Position numbers and translations under genes: made by a program
The notes under the pieces: generated by a model
The model's input: only the letters and a program-made list of their open reading frames with translations
The model's database searches: none
What the model was told of the DNA's origin: nothing
Part shown: positions 6,915-13,828 of the stretch, in pieces
How the letters are laid out: every line of letters begins with the position of its first letter
How positions within the stretch are numbered: position 1 is the first letter of the stretch
Source: UMGS1474 sp050946775
GTDB taxonomy: Bacteria > Bacillota > Clostridia > Oscillospirales > Acutalibacteraceae
Reading direction: 5' to 3'
Assembly: GCA_050946775.1 (NCBI GenBank)
Contig: JBMNVL010000006.1
Span: 1-32,262 of the forward strand
Length of the DNA stretch: 32,262 nt

Positions 6915-7491
6915 CGGCTTTTTTGCGATCCTGATCGGCGGTCTGCTGGTCAACAACTTCGTGCTGTCCCAGTTTTTGGGGATCTGCCCCTTTCTCGGGG
7001 TGTCCAAAAAGATCGGCAGCGCGGCGGGAATGTCGCTGGCGGTCATTTTCGTGATGCTGATGGCGACGGCGGCAACCTGGCCGCTGTACAACCTGCTGCT
7101 GGTGCCGCTGGGGCTGGAATATCTGCAAACCATCGTCTTTATTTTGATTATCGCGGCGCTGGTGCAGCTGGTGGAGATCGTTCTCAAACGGTTCGTCCCG
7201 CCGCTGCACAAGTCGCTGGGCATTTACCTGCCCCTGATCACCACCAACTGCGCGGTGCTCGGGGTGACCATCCTCAACATCGACAAGGGCTACGACTTTT
7301 TGCATTCGCTGGTCAACGCGCTGGGCGCGGGACTGGGCTTTTTGCTGGCGATGGTGATGTTTGCCGGGGTGCGGGAGCGGCTGGAAAGCGCCGATATCCC
7401 GAAATCCATGCGGGGTTTGCCCATCACCCTGGTGGCGGCGTCCATCGTGTCGGTATCGTTCCTCGGCTTCCAGGGCCTGCTGGGACTGTGA
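6904..7491 (+). CDS. rnfA: Rnf complex subunit RnfA
   Basis: A 195-residue membrane subunit homologous to NqrE with about six helices. GGLLVNNFVLSQFLGICPFLG near the start and LPLITTNCAVLGVTI in the middle are nearly invariant in the family. The cysteines in these motifs, with those of RnfE, form the [2Fe-2S] centre in the middle of the membrane. The gene overlaps the end of rnfE by 11 bases, which suggests translational coupling and equal amounts of the two partners. The C-terminal helix ends FLGFQGLLGL, also typical. Confidence 0.97.
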   Translation: MATNGFFAILIGGLLVNNFVLSQFLGICPFLGVSKKIGSAAGMSLAVIFVMLMATAATWPLYNLLLVPLGLEYLQTIVFILIIAALVQLVEIVLKRFVPPLHKSLGIYLPLITTNCAVLGVTILNIDKGYDFLHSLVNALGAGLGFLLAMVMFAGVRERLESADIPKSMRGLPITLVAASIVSVSFLGFQGLLGL

Positions 7492-7510
7492 TCGGAAAGG
7501 AAGGCGGACT

Positions 7511-8323
7511 ATGACGGGAATTCTTTGGGCGGTCGGCGTGGTCGCCGGTCTGGGTCTGTTGGCCGGTCTGATCCTGGCGATCGCGTCGGTGGCGATGGCG
7601 GTGCCGGTGGACGAAAAGGTGACGGCGCTGCGGGAAGCGCTGCCCGGCGCCAACTGCGGCGCCTGCGGCTTTTCGGGGTGCGACGGCTACGCCGAGGCGA
7701 TGGCGCATGACGGCGCGCCGACGGGACTATGTTCGCCCGGCGGCGACGCGGTGGCGGCGGCCACGGCCGCGATCCTCGGGGTCAGCGGCGGCGCGGTGGA
7801 GAAAAAAGCCGCCGTGGTGCGCTGCGGCGGGTGCGAAAGCGCCACCAGCCGCAAGCTGGCGTATCACGGCATCCCCTCCTGCGCGGCGGCCAATCAGTTT
7901 TACGGCGGCGACTGGGCGTGTCCCCACGGATGCCTGGGCTACGGCGACTGCGCCGCGGCGTGTCCTTACGGCGCCATCAAGGTGGAAAACGGTCTGGCGC
8001 GGGTGGATCTGACGAAATGCGTCGGCTGCGGCATCTGCGCCAAAACCTGCCCCAAGGGGCTGATCGCGGTGCTGCCGGCCGATCTGCCGGGGGTGGTGCT
8101 TTGCTCCAGCCACGAAAAGGGCGCGGCGGTGCGCAAGGCGTGTACCGCCGGCTGCATCGGCTGCATGAAATGCACCAAGGTCTGCGAGCACGAGGCCATC
8201 ACGGTGCAGAATTTCCTGGCGTCCATCAAGCCGGAGGCCTGCGTCGGCTGCGGCAAATGCGCCGAAGCCTGCCCGGTGGGCTGCATCGACATCCGGGGAA
8301 TGGCGGCCAAAGCCGGGGCGTAA
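7511..8323 (+). CDS. rnfB: Rnf complex subunit RnfB (polyferredoxin)
   Basis: A 270-residue subunit that accepts electrons from ferredoxin. An N-terminal helix (about 5-30) anchors it. The first cluster motif is NCGACGFSGCDGYAEAM followed by a distal Cys. After a short CGGC segment come four further cluster motifs: CPHGCLGYGDC, CVGCGICAKTCP, CIGCMKCTKVC and CVGCGKCAEACP. ATG 7511 follows GGAAAGGAAGG and lies 19 bases after rnfA; an in-frame upstream extension would run into rnfA and is rejected. It closes the operon. No terminator is seen after it; the next element is the tRNA promoter 19 bases on. Confidence 0.97.
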   Translation: MTGILWAVGVVAGLGLLAGLILAIASVAMAVPVDEKVTALREALPGANCGACGFSGCDGYAEAMAHDGAPTGLCSPGGDAVAAATAAILGVSGGAVEKKAAVVRCGGCESATSRKLAYHGIPSCAAANQFYGGDWACPHGCLGYGDCAAACPYGAIKVENGLARVDLTKCVGCGICAKTCPKGLIAVLPADLPGVVLCSSHEKGAAVRKACTAGCIGCMKCTKVCEHEAITVQNFLASIKPEACVGCGKCAEACPVGCIDIRGMAAKAGA

Positions 8324-8342
8324 GATTTTTTGAAAAATTGTA

Positions 8343-8372
8343 TTGACAAGCCCGGCGGGTATGTTGTATAAT
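8343..8372 (+). promoter_or_regulatory. Consensus sigma-A promoter of the tRNA operon
   Basis: TTGACA (8343-8348) and TATAAT (8367-8372) are both perfect, with an 18-base spacer. They lie about 30 bases before the first tRNA. A perfect promoter is expected for stable RNA genes. Confidence 0.85.
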
Positions 8373-8403
8373 GATCTTCGCCTTTCGAAGGGCGATGATC
8401 TAT

Positions 8404-8480
8404 GGCTGTATAGCTCAGTTGGCTAGAGCATGCGGTTCATACCCGCAGTGTCACTGGTTCAAATCCAGTTACAGCCACCA
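8404..8480 (+). tRNA. tRNA-Met (CAT), elongator type
   Basis: The acceptor GGCTGTA pairs with TACAGCC, the anticodon loop is TTCATAC and the T arm is ACTGG-TTCAAAT-CCAGT. The 3' ACCA is encoded. There is no C1-A72 mismatch and no run of three G-C pairs at the bottom of the anticodon stem, so this is not the initiator. CAT could also be an isoleucine tRNA with modified C34, but Met is more likely. As elongator tRNA-Met it would be the substrate of TmcAL, encoded at 13829-15040. Confidence 0.93.
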
Positions 8481-8487
8481 TTTTTGT

Positions 8488-8503
8488 TCCCCCAATCGGG
8501 GGA
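8488..8503 (+). other. Spacer hairpin between tRNA-Met and tRNA-Glu
   Basis: TCCCCC (8488-8493) pairs with GGGGGA (8498-8503) around an AATC loop. T precedes rather than follows the stem, so it is not a terminator. It may mark a processing site in the tRNA precursor. Confidence 0.4.
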
Positions 8504-8509
8504 GCATAC

Positions 8510-8584
8510 GGCCCGATGGTCAAGCGGTTAAGACACCGCCCTTTCACGGCGGTAACACGGGTTCGATTCCCGTTCGGGTCACCA
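8510..8584 (+). tRNA. tRNA-Glu (TTC)
   Basis: The acceptor GGCCCGA pairs with TCGGGTC (one G-T pair). The anticodon stem CCGCC/GGCGG encloses CTTTCAC with anticodon TTC. The T arm is CGGG-TTCGATT-CCCG, and ACCA is encoded at the 3' end. Confidence 0.95.
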
Positions 8585-8588
8585 ATAC

Positions 8589-8665
8589 GGGCGTATAGCT
8601 CAGCTGGTTAGAGCGCTTGCTTCACACGCAAGAGGTCAGCGGTTCGAGTCCGTTTACGCCCACCA
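8589..8665 (+). tRNA. tRNA-Val (CAC)
   Basis: The acceptor GGGCGTA pairs with TACGCCC. The anticodon stem CTTGC/GCAAG encloses TTCACAC with anticodon CAC, which reads GTG codons. The T arm is AGCGG-TTCGAGT-CCGTT and ACCA is encoded. GTG is a common valine codon in this GC-rich genome. Confidence 0.95.
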
Positions 8666-8666
8666 G

Positions 8667-8698
8667 AAAAAAGCACTTGCGACAGCAAGTGCTTTTTT
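8667..8698 (+). terminator. Terminator of the tRNA operon
   Basis: GCACTTGC (8673-8680) and GCAAGTGC (8685-8692) form a perfect 8-bp stem with a GACA loop, followed by six T. A-rich sequence on the 5' side extends the stem. Confidence 0.9.
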
Positions 8699-8699
8699 C

Positions 8700-8872
8700 A
8701 ATGATGTTTGCCCTGTCGGGCAAATGATGTGCGCTTCGCGCATGATGCCGCTTCGCTGATGATGTGTCCTGCGGGACATTGGGGCAAACATCGCATCATT
8801 GTGAGCGATAGCGAACAACATCATTTCTGCGTCAGCAGATACATCATCAGCCGCATAAGGCGGCGACATCAT
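8700..8872. repeat. Mirrored ATGATG / CATCAT multi-hairpin array
   Basis: Four ATGATG hexamers (8701, 8724, 8742, 8759) are followed by four CATCAT hexamers (8794, 8819, 8842, 8867). Between the hexamers lie small hairpins with different stems: TTTGCCC/GGGCAAA, TGCGC/GCGCA, a weak GC/GC, TGTCC/GGACA, TTGT/ACAA, TCTGC/GCAGA and GCCGC/GCGGC. The central GGGGCAAACAT (8782-8792) also mirrors ATGTTTGCCC at 8704-8713. The whole region can therefore fold as a long stem of ATGATG-CATCAT pairs with side hairpins. It contains no gene and no cas genes are near. I know no named family for it. Confidence 0.7.
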
Positions 8873-8923
8873 TGATTTTTGCGTTCAAACATAATACAAT
8901 TCAACAAAAAGGAGAGCGTGAAA

Positions 8924-9178
8924 ATGAAAGAAAACAAACTTGCCGATATTTCCATGGACTTCTCTGTTCAAATAATAAATCTTGTCAAAGACCTGAAAGC
9001 AAAACATGAGTTAGTCATTCTTAATATACCAATCAAAAAGGCCCCGAAGCCGGGATTGAGGCAGATAAGTTTAATCCAATGCCAGCAATCTGATTTTTGG
9101 TACGCTTTTACGCGCTCTTTCAAAAAAACCCACCCGTGTCACGCGCGGGTGGGTATTTTTATGGGTGGCGTATCGTAG
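8924..9178 (+). pseudogene. Truncated four-helix-bundle protein (avd / 23S IVS type)
   Basis: The frame opens with a good ribosome site (AAGGAG, 8909-8914) and ATG 8924. Its first 35 residues or so, KLADISMDFSVQIINLVKDL and the following KAKHELVILN, look like helix 1 and the start of helix 2 of the four-helix-bundle family that includes 23S rRNA intervening-sequence proteins and avd of diversity-generating retroelements. The family motif expected next (GTSIGAN-like) is absent, and the rest of the 84 codons resembles nothing and runs through a terminator hairpin at 9128-9160. The segment is AT-rich against its surroundings. I read it as the 5' remnant of a transferred gene. No reverse transcriptase or template repeat is nearby. 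A short new protein cannot be excluded. Confidence 0.5.
9128..9160. terminator. Bidirectional terminator
   Basis: ACCCACCCG (from 9128) pairs with CGGGTGGGT (ending 9154), extended by a few inner pairs. It is followed by ATTTTT and preceded by seven A, so it can stop transcription from both sides. It would serve the araC-type gene on the minus strand. Confidence 0.75.
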
Positions 9179-9200
9179 GGGCGGATATCATCCGCCCGTA
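9175..9200. repeat. Repeat family A palindrome, copy 4
   Basis: GGGCGGATATCATCCGCCC with GTAG before it, lying between the terminator at 9128-9160 and the 3' end of the AraC-family gene. Confidence 0.7.
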
Positions 9201-9217
9201 TCCCGCTTTTGGTTTCC

Positions 9218-10033
9218 CTAAAACAGCGAGCGGGTGCGGGAGCGGTAATGGCTGGGCGGTTCGCCCACCCGCTGGCGGAAGCGGCGGGAAAAATAAAACG
9301 GATCGCCAAACCCCAGCTCCTCGCTGATCTGCGCCAAAGGGCGGGTGGTATCGGCCAACAGCCGCCGGGCGGCGTGGAACACCATATCCTCGGCGTACTG
9401 GCGGGGCGTTTTGCCCACCTCCTGCCGGAACCGGCGGGAGAGGGTGGCGGGGGAGGTGAAGGCCGCCTGGGCAATCTCGTCCACCGTCAGCGCCGCCGAC
9501 AGATGGCTTTGGACGAACTGCATCGCCCGCTCCACCGGGGGTGAATAGCTGCGTACCCCGTCCTCCAGCACGCCGTAAGACTCGAGCAGGCGCCGGGTGA
9601 CCGCCTCGATCCCCTGACGCAGGGTCAACGCGTCGATCCACCGTTCGCCCCGGTAGGCGCCAAGCAGCGTTTCGAATTCGCCCTCCTCCATTTCGCAGGC
9701 GGCGGCAAAGGGCAGACCCTCGGCCAGATCGTAGCCGTCGGGACGGATCAGCTGCAAGTGAAAATACAGCTTGCGGATGTACGTCTCGCACCCGTAGTCA
9801 AAGGTCAGTCCCGCCGGGACCCAGTAGGCGTGACCCGCTTTCAGCGGGACGACGCCCTGCGCGGTGCGGATCCAGCCGTCGCCGTCCTCGATCAGATACA
9901 GCCGGGAAAAAGGGGAACGGATCCCGCGGCCGATCCACCAGTCGCTTTCGGCGACGATATAGCTGTGTTCCCCGATCTCGGCGCGAAAGGCGTTGACCGT
10001 TTGGGCGATCTGGGGATGATATTCTCGCTCCAT
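9218..10033 (-). CDS. AraC-family transcriptional regulator
   Basis: A 271-residue regulator. The N-terminal part (about 10-150) is an AraC-type cupin sensor; GHAYWVPAGLTFDYGCETYIR fits the sugar-sensing barrel, quoted here in part of the region near residues 70-90. The C-terminal 100 residues hold two helix-turn-helix units: LTVDEIAQAAFTSPATLSRR and a second with ISEELGFGDPFYFSRRF. ATG 10033 is preferred because GGAG lies nine bases upstream on the minus strand; ATG 10048 is an in-frame alternative adding five residues. It is divergent from the large fucosidase gene, so the likely job is control of that gene in response to a sugar. This is inferred from position only. Confidence 0.9.
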   Translation of the reverse strand: MEREYHPQIAQTVNAFRAEIGEHSYIVAESDWWIGRGIRSPFSRLYLIEDGDGWIRTAQGVVPLKAGHAYWVPAGLTFDYGCETYIRKLYFHLQLIRPDGYDLAEGLPFAAACEMEEGEFETLLGAYRGERWIDALTLRQGIEAVTRRLLESYGVLEDGVRSYSPPVERAMQFVQSHLSAALTVDEIAQAAFTSPATLSRRFRQEVGKTPRQYAEDMVFHAARRLLADTTRPLAQISEELGFGDPFYFSRRFRQRVGEPPSHYRSRTRSLF

Positions 10034-10091
10034 GATCGAAATCTCCATATTCTTGATCGATTTATCTATAGATTGTTCGGGATAAACGCTT

Positions 10092-10097
10092 TATAAT
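10092..10097 (+). promoter_or_regulatory. Candidate -10 box for the fucosidase gene
   Basis: TATAAT lies 55 bases before the fucosidase start, with a second weaker TATAGT at 10103-10108. No good -35 sits at 17 bases, as expected for a promoter that needs an activator such as the divergent AraC protein. TTGATCGA and GATTTATCTATAGATTG nearby contain short palindromes that could be operator sites. Confidence 0.45.
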
Positions 10098-10151
10098 AAT
10101 AGTATAGTCCATATTGCTTATTTGGACAACCCCCAAAAGGAGGAACGGGAT

Positions 10152-13100
10152 ATGAAACGTGTTTTTCGCCGTCTGACCGCCGTGATCGGCGCCGGAGTGA
10201 TCGCGCTGTCCGGCTTGTCGGCGCTGGCGCTGGGCGAAGGCGCCGCCACCGGCGGGCTGGATTTCGACGCCTCCAACGGCACCGACGCCCGGCTGTTGTA
10301 CGGCACCATGTTCTATATCGACTGGAAGCCTGCCAACGGGCTGACGGATCAGCACGGCGATCTGCCGGGCCGGGACTGCTCGGGCGACGCCGCCAACGGC
10401 GCCAACCCGGATATGGCGCTGTGCCTGACGGTTTCCTTTGAGGCGGTCGACGGGGTCAGCGATCCCGCGACCTGCTGGCGGGAGATCAAGCTGCGGCTGC
10501 GCTCGTCCCAGGTGAACGGGGAAGAGCGGGCGTCGGAGTTTGCCGTGATCCCCCGGCCGACGGGCGGCGCCGCCCGGATGGAGATCGCCGTGCCTCTGTC
10601 GACCTTCGACACCCGGATGATCGACTGGCGCGACGTCAAGGAATTGATTATTCAAGTACCGGTGGAAGCGGCTTATCAGTTGGGCGAAACCGGCAACAGC
10701 GACAAGATCCGGCTGACCGTTGAGGGCGCGCGGATCGTCGATTTCGCCAATCTGGCGGGTCGGGCGCGGCTGAAAGAGCGGCTGGAGCAGACCGAAAACT
10801 ACCGCTATGCCGACGACGAGGCCGGCGCTGCCTTTGAGCAGGTGCGGCAGGAGGCGCGCGAGCTGCTGCGGGGCTATGCCGCGGACGACGCCTATTCCGC
10901 CATGGCCGACCGGCTGGACGCGGCGATCCAGGCGCTGCACGATCTGCGGGACATGGCCGAGCGGGCGGTGCCGCTGACCGGCCCGGCCGAGCCGGAGGAG
11001 CCCCTTGACGGGCGTGTTACACTGGAACTGACCGGCGAGGGCGATCTCGCCTATCACGCGCCGGACGCTTTGTACCTGCAATGGGAAGGCCGGGGAACGT
11101 TGACCGGCGCCGCGGCGACGGTCCATACTCCGGCCGGGGATATCCCGGTCACCGGCGATTTGGAAAGCGCTGCGCAGGACGGCGTCGGCCGCTACCGGAT
11201 GGCGCTGCCGCCGGTGGAGAAGGTGACCGGCGTCACTCTGACGCTGATCGCCGACGCGCCCTTCACCCTGACCGATGCCTTTATCGGGGACGGATCCTCT
11301 TGCGCGGACGCGGCGGCACGGCTGACGGTGCTGCTGGGAGAAGATCCGCTTTTGGATGACGAAGGCGATACGCTCGTTGCGGAATACGACGCCGCGATCG
11401 AGCAGGCGGCCGCGTTGGCGCAAACACCGCTGGTCACCGCCGGGGAATTGACGGCCGTCGCCGACAGGATCGCCGCTTTGCGCCACGCCCGGCGGGAGAT
11501 CTCCCGCGGGGACGTGGACGACGATATGCGGATCACCGCCGCCGACGCGCTGATGGCGCTGCAGGCGGCGACCGGAAAAATTTTGCTGACAGACGAGGAG
11601 AGTGTCATGGCCAACGTAGACCGTACCGACGGCGTTTCGGCCGCCGACGCGCTGCAGATTTTGCAGTTTGCCACCGGCAAGATCGGCGGCTTCGCCCGCC
11701 CCGAAAAGGAGAGCGTCCCGGCGGACAAATTCGCCGACGCCGCCGCTCCCGACGGGCAATACCAGGTGCTCATCGGCGCTCCGGCGGCCGACGAGGAAGC
11801 CGCCGGCTTTGAGGGCGAGGGCGGGTATCTCGCTTTTCGCGGGGTCAACTTCGGGCAGGGCAATCTGCGCGCCTTTATGGCGATCGCGGCGGTGCCGGAC
11901 GAATTGGCCGGCCAGACGCTGGCCGCGCGGCTGGACAGTCCCGCCGGCGATCCGGTGGCGGCGCTCACCCTGACCGCCACCGGCGGCGAGGCGATCTTTG
12001 CCGAGCAATACGCCCCGTTGACCGCCGCCGTGACCGGGGTGCACGATCTGTATCTCACCGCGCCCAAGGGGGTGCGGCTGGACGGCTTCGTCTTCTCTTC
12101 CTATACCGGTGAGGAGACCGACGAGGAGCGTGCCGAGCGGATGGGCTGGTGGAACGACGCCCGGTTCGGGATGTTCATCCACTGGGGCGCTTACGCCAAC
12201 TATCCCTTTACCCCCGACTGGCACAACGGTTACACCGAATGGGTGATGAGCAACGACAAGGTCAGCCGTGCCGATTACGAACAGCGGGCGGTGGCCACCT
12301 TTAATCCCCAGTCGTTCGACGCCGACGCCATCGTGAAACTGGCGAAAGACGCCGGGCAAAAATACATCGTCTTTACCTCCAAACACCATGAGGGCTTCAG
12401 TATGTTCAACACCCACGTGGACGGATTCAAGGATTACAGTCTGACGGGCTACGGGGTCTATCAGGGGGCGGACGTGCTGGCGCAGCTGGCTGACGCCAGC
12501 CGCGCCGCCGGGATCCCCTTTGGCTGCTATTATTCCATTATGGACTGGCGCCATCCCGCCGCCGCCGAAAACTGGGGCGGGATGCTGGACAAGGCGCGGT
12601 ATCTGTCGGATATGAAGGCGCAGCTGCGGGAGCTGATCCAGTTCTACGATCTGGACATTTTGTGGTTTGACGGGGAATGGGTCAACTGGTGGAGCACCGC
12701 CGACGGCCGGGCGCTGTACCGCTATCTGCGCACCCTGAAGCCCTCTTTGATCATCAACAACCGGGTGGGCAAACGCGCCGAAGACGACGGCGATTTCGGC
12801 ACGCCCGAGCAGACGATCCCGGCGGGAGGCCTGGGCTACGACTGGGAAAGCTGCATTACCATGAACAACAACTGGGGTTACGCGCCCTACGATCAAAACT
12901 GGAAATCGCCCGAGTGGATCGTCCGCTCGGTGGTGGACACCGCCTCCAAGGGAGGCAATATTCTGCTCAACGTCGGCCCGGACAGCCAGGGTGTGGTGCC
13001 GGCCGACTGCGCGACCAATATGCGCGCCGCCGGGCAGTGGTTTGCCGTCTGCGGCGAGAGCATTTACGGCACCACCGCCTCGCCCTTCACCGACGCCCTC

Positions 13101-13757
13101 TCCTTCGGCGCCGCCACCAAAAAGGAAGGGACGCTGTATCTGCACGTCCTCAACCGCCCGGCCAGCGGGAAGATCACCTTCCCGGCTCTGAAAAACGAAC
13201 TGCTGGGCGCCGACGTGATGGGCAGCGGTCTGCGGCTGAACGTCGAGCAAAGCGGCGACACCTGGTCGATCACCCTGCCGGCCACCGCCGTGGTGCAGTA
13301 CGATACCGTTATCCGGGTGGAGGTCGAGGGGATGCCCGCTCCGGCCAAGACGCTGACCTATTCCGAAAACTATGCCCTCAACAAGCCGACGAGCGTCAGC
13401 AACTACTATCAAAACAACAGCCAGTACGACGGCCATGCCGCCGTCGACGGCGATTCGGGTACCCGCTGGGCGACCGACGACGACGTGACCGACTGCTGGC
13501 TGGAGGTGGATCTGCAAGCCGATACCACCTTCAACGCCGCCATCCTCTCGGATTATCAGGACCGCACCACCTCCTACGCGGTGGAATACTGGGACGGCAG
13601 CGACTGGCAGACCGCCTACACCGGAGAGGCCATCGGCGCCCGGGCGGCGGTGCAGTTCCCGGCGGTGACGGCGCGCAAGGTGCGGCTGCACATTTTGACC
13701 ATCCGCCCCGGCAACGGCCCGTCGATCTGGGAGTTCGGGGTCTATACCGCTTCCTAA
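10152..13757 (+). CDS. Secreted multidomain alpha-L-fucosidase (GH29) with internal dockerin
   Basis: A 1201-residue secreted enzyme that should release alpha-linked L-fucose from glycans. Order: signal peptide (about 1-28, ending SALALGEG); beta domain; two helical FIVAR-like segments (about 210-275 and 400-450) around a second beta domain; type I dockerin (about 453-512) with two calcium loops, GDVDDDMRITAADAL and ANVDRTDGVSAADAL; CBM6-like domain (about 517-650); GH29 catalytic domain (about 655-1060), with RFGMFIHWGAY, SKHHEGFSMF and the nucleophile Asp840 in LDILWFDGEW; and a C-terminal F5/8 type C (CBM32-like) domain (about 1073-1201). ATG 10152 follows AAAGGAGG; a TTG at 10122 in the same frame is rejected. 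The dockerin implies docking to a cohesin, perhaps a cellulosome-like scaffold or a cell-surface partner, not encoded here. Substrate could be mucin, milk glycans or plant xyloglucan. Confidence 0.93.
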   Translation: MKRVFRRLTAVIGAGVIALSGLSALALGEGAATGGLDFDASNGTDARLLYGTMFYIDWKPANGLTDQHGDLPGRDCSGDAANGANPDMALCLTVSFEAVDGVSDPATCWREIKLRLRSSQVNGEERASEFAVIPRPTGGAARMEIAVPLSTFDTRMIDWRDVKELIIQVPVEAAYQLGETGNSDKIRLTVEGARIVDFANLAGRARLKERLEQTENYRYADDEAGAAFEQVRQEARELLRGYAADDAYSAMADRLDAAIQALHDLRDMAERAVPLTGPAEPEEPLDGRVTLELTGEGDLAYHAPDALYLQWEGRGTLTGAAATVHTPAGDIPVTGDLESAAQDGVGRYRMALPPVEKVTGVTLTLIADAPFTLTDAFIGDGSSCADAAARLTVLLGEDPLLDDEGDTLVAEYDAAIEQAAALAQTPLVTAGELTAVADRIAALRHARREISRGDVDDDMRITAADALMALQAATGKILLTDEESVMANVDRTDGVSAADALQILQFATGKIGGFARPEKESVPADKFADAAAPDGQYQVLIGAPAADEEAAGFEGEGGYLAFRGVNFGQGNLRAFMAIAAVPDELAGQTLAARLDSPAGDPVAALTLTATGGEAIFAEQYAPLTAAVTGVHDLYLTAPKGVRLDGFVFSSYTGEETDEERAERMGWWNDARFGMFIHWGAYANYPFTPDWHNGYTEWVMSNDKVSRADYEQRAVATFNPQSFDADAIVKLAKDAGQKYIVFTSKHHEGFSMFNTHVDGFKDYSLTGYGVYQGADVLAQLADASRAAGIPFGCYYSIMDWRHPAAAENWGGMLDKARYLSDMKAQLRELIQFYDLDILWFDGEWVNWWSTADGRALYRYLRTLKPSLIINNRVGKRAEDDGDFGTPEQTIPAGGLGYDWESCITMNNNWGYAPYDQNWKSPEWIVRSVVDTASKGGNILLNVGPDSQGVVPADCATNMRAAGQWFAVCGESIYGTTASPFTDALSFGAATKKEGTLYLHVLNRPASGKITFPALKNELLGADVMGSGLRLNVEQSGDTWSITLPATAVVQYDTVIRVEVEGMPAPAKTLTYSENYALNKPTSVSNYYQNNSQYDGHAAVDGDSGTRWATDDDVTDCWLEVDLQADTTFNAAILSDYQDRTTSYAVEYWDGSDWQTAYTGEAIGARAAVQFPAVTARKVRLHILTIRPGNGPSIWEFGVYTAS

Positions 13758-13778
13758 ACCCGTTTTCACAAAGCGAAA

Positions 13779-13813
13779 GCCGCGGACAGTTGAAACTGTC
13801 CGCGGCTGTTTGT
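13779..13813. terminator. Terminator between fucosidase and tmcAL
   Basis: GCCGCGGACAGT (13779-13790) and ACTGTCCGCGGC (13795-13806) form a perfect 12-bp stem with a TGAA loop, followed by TGTTTGT. It lies between two convergent genes and may serve both. Confidence 0.8.
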
Positions 13814-13828
13814 ATCGATCGGGAGGGA

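Noticed and set aside
2037..8323. One operon from the NusG-II gene through rnfB
   Set aside because: A 394-base gap with repeats and a terminator-like fold separates the Gx gene from rnfC, so joint transcription cannot be claimed.
8700..8872. CRISPR array
   Set aside because: Hexamer linkers are too short, inter-linker parts are palindromic rather than unique spacers, half the units are inverted, and no cas genes are present.
8924..9178. avd gene of a diversity-generating retroelement
   Set aside because: Only the N-terminal third resembles the family, and neither a reverse transcriptase nor template/variable repeats occur in the window.
8404..9217. tRNA operon as the attachment site of an integrated element
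   Set aside because: All three tRNAs are intact, and no integrase or duplicated tRNA 3' end is visible downstream.
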